Positions 62,478 to 64,000 of a stretch of 64,000 bases of DNA are shown here, in pieces; the stretch's first letter is position 1, and each line of letters opens with the position of its first letter. The notes under the pieces were generated by a model that worked only from the letters and a program-made list of their open reading frames with translations, was not told the origin of the DNA and did no database searches. Position numbers and translations under genes: made by a program. The stretch comes from Pararheinheimera marina. Its GTDB lineage: Bacteria; Pseudomonadota; Gammaproteobacteria; Enterobacterales; Alteromonadaceae. The stretch spans positions 310,001-374,000 of the forward strand of contig NZ_JBHSGB010000001.1 in NCBI RefSeq assembly GCF_042654345.1, given 5' to 3'.

Positions 62478-64000
62478 ATGTTTAAAATTCGAACCGGCTT
62501 AGCATTATGCTGCCTGGCCAGCGCCTTTCTGTCGCAGGCCGAAGAAGCGCTGCCACTGTTAAAACCTTTGAGCGTTGAAAAAGACGTTAACCAAATTGAT
62601 TTATTGTCCGGCAAGTTTCACCCACAAATGCCGGTACTCAGTGTACCGGCAGCACCACGGCTTTCGCTGGAATCGCTGCAACGCTTTGATTCCAGAATGA
62701 CCGGAGTTTTGTATAAAAGCGGTGCCTTTTTCAGCGGCTACACCGAACGCTTTCAAACCTTTTCTGTGACTTTTGGTGGCAATACCTCAGAGCAGTTCAG
62801 CTGTAAAATGGACATCTGTGAATCCACTGTCACTACAGGCTCAGAAATTTCCGGAGTTGTAACCAACGCCTCGTCCAGCTTTATCTACACCCAAGGCAGT
62901 ACAGGCATTCGGGTGCAATACAATTCCAGCTCATCTTTTGTGTCCTACGCCAACAATGCAGCAATCAATAAAGACCGGGAGGGCACCTGGTACGCCACCG
63001 CCATTTATTACCCGGACGGCGAAACCATTAACATCAGTTATGACAAAGGCTTTGACGCCAGCGTGAACTCACTGATCACCTTTCATCGCCCAACCCTCAT
63101 CACTTCGACCCTGGGGTATCAAATTGCCCTGACCTATATGTCGAATGACCTGGCCACGGGTACTGGTGGCTGGAGCAAACTACAAACCGCCACCCTTAGC
63201 AAAAGCTCAGCTACAGGCGTTGCCCTGGCCAAATACACCTATGGCACCAATGGCACAGTGACCGATTTATCTGGCCGCAGCTGGACCTACAGCGGTTATG
63301 CCAACGCTTCTGGCGGCAGCGAAGCAAGCGGCAACTTCAGCCTGACATTACCCGGCAATGGCAGTAGCAGCCAACAAGTCTCCTCTGCGACGCTGAATTA
63401 TTCAGGCCAAAGCCATAACCTGTTTGCCACTTCGGTCACCAACAATGGCCTGAACTACAGCTACAGCTACAACACCTCGGGTAGCCCGGACCCACGCAAA
63501 TTTTTCACCAAAGTGACCATTAGCGGCCCGGCCAGCTATAGCCGGATGCTGGATTTGCAAATTTATGGCGACGTAAAAAGCCAAAGAGCCCGCATTACCA
63601 AAGACACCAATGGTTTAGGCCAAAGCACTTTGTACGAATACACCACAGGGGACAGGTTACAGAAAGTAACCTACCCGGAACAAAACCGGCTGGAATTCAC
63701 TTACGATGTTTTTGGCAATATTACGCAAAAACGTCAGGTAGCCAAACCTGGCTCTGGCCAGGCCGATATTGTCGAAACCGCCATTTACCCTGGAGCCAGT
63801 GCCTGCCTTGATATCCTTTGCTTTCGCCCCAGCAGCATCACCGACGGCTCAGGCAATACCACTGACTACACCTATTATGCAGACACCGGAGCTGTTCAGA
63901 CCAAACGCGAACCTGTAGGGGACAATGGCGAGCGCCGCCTGACCACTTACACTTATGATAATCTGGCAGGCTTCAAGCGCCTGACCAAAGTGTCGGTTTG
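62478..64000 (+). CDS. RHS/YD-repeat wall-associated protein (partial, N-terminal part)
   Basis: Open frame from the ATG at 62478 to the window edge without a stop (507 codons seen). AAAAGGA is 9 bases upstream. Signal peptide 1-21 (CCLASAFLSQA), then a beta-rich N-terminal region, then YD repeats such as LYEYTTGDRLQKVTYPEQ, FTYDVFGNITQKRQ, DGSGNTTDYTYYADTGAVQT and TTYTYDNLAGFKRL. The C-terminus, where RHS toxins or variable domains sit, is outside the window. Could be an RHS toxin carrier or a surface/adhesion protein; I cannot tell. Confidence 0.88.
   Translation, partial: MFKIRTGLALCCLASAFLSQAEEALPLLKPLSVEKDVNQIDLLSGKFHPQMPVLSVPAAPRLSLESLQRFDSRMTGVLYKSGAFFSGYTERFQTFSVTFGGNTSEQFSCKMDICESTVTTGSEISGVVTNASSSFIYTQGSTGIRVQYNSSSSFVSYANNAAINKDREGTWYATAIYYPDGETINISYDKGFDASVNSLITFHRPTLITSTLGYQIALTYMSNDLATGTGGWSKLQTATLSKSSATGVALAKYTYGTNGTVTDLSGRSWTYSGYANASGGSEASGNFSLTLPGNGSSSQQVSSATLNYSGQSHNLFATSVTNNGLNYSYSYNTSGSPDPRKFFTKVTISGPASYSRMLDLQIYGDVKSQRARITKDTNGLGQSTLYEYTTGDRLQKVTYPEQNRLEFTYDVFGNITQKRQVAKPGSGQADIVETAIYPGASACLDILCFRPSSITDGSGNTTDYTYYADTGAVQTKREPVGDNGERRLTTYTYDNLAGFKRLTKVSV

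Noticed and set aside
1..64000. CRISPR arrays, insertion sequences, prophage or integrase genes
   Set aside because: None seen: no regularly spaced repeats, transposase, integrase or phage structural proteins in any frame. The tRNA-Gly has no attachment-site repeat that I can recognise.

Overview
The window is a chromosomal stretch of a gammaproteobacterium. The order rpoE-rseA-rseB-rseC-lepA-lepB, nadB divergent from rpoE, sdhE/ygfX next to ygfZ, ubiD-fre, two TonB-dependent receptors and a complete Wsp-type array point to the Alteromonadales/Chromatiales neighbourhood, and Rheinheimera is my best guess. The genus is inferred from gene content only. I see no insertion sequence, prophage, CRISPR array or rRNA.

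Layout. 1-9.5 kb is housekeeping: lepB (cut by the window edge), lepA, the sigma-E operon, nadB, ygfX-sdhE, ygfZ, slyD and a CreA-type protein. 9.5-17 kb holds an RND permease/adaptor pair, an NlpE-META lipoprotein and the divergent methionine-salvage genes mtnA and mtnK. 17-32 kb holds a TonB receptor, ppc, a hydratase, a lone tRNA-Gly, a two-subunit bacterioferritin, metC under a MetJ-type operator, an EAL phosphodiesterase, a class II aldolase, ubiD with a ferredoxin and a flavin reductase, and purT.

32-51 kb is rich in signalling and surface genes. It starts with an overlapping four-gene operon (response regulator, YaiO-type outer-membrane barrel, HEAT protein, processive glycosyltransferase) that looks like an exopolysaccharide module. 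Then come benE-gntR, a cyclophilin with a sorting-type C-terminus, a MASE1-CHASE-PAS histidine kinase, a DUF1840 protein, a response regulator and an Hpt protein. The block ends with seven genes in the exact order wspA-B-C-D-E-F-R. WspR keeps GGEEF and an RxxD inhibitory site, but the WspF receiver has lost its phospho-acceptor aspartate. Together these suggest surface sensing that drives c-di-GMP and a polysaccharide output; the link to the glycosyltransferase operon is inference.

51-64 kb holds two envelope lipoproteins (LytM peptidase and an Ig-like repeat protein), a Cpx-like two-component pair, an SMP-30 lactonase-like protein, a Fur-box-flanked TonB receptor divergent from PepSY/DUF2271/DUF4198 genes (iron uptake), and a small secreted YD-repeat protein directly before a large RHS-type gene that runs off the right edge.
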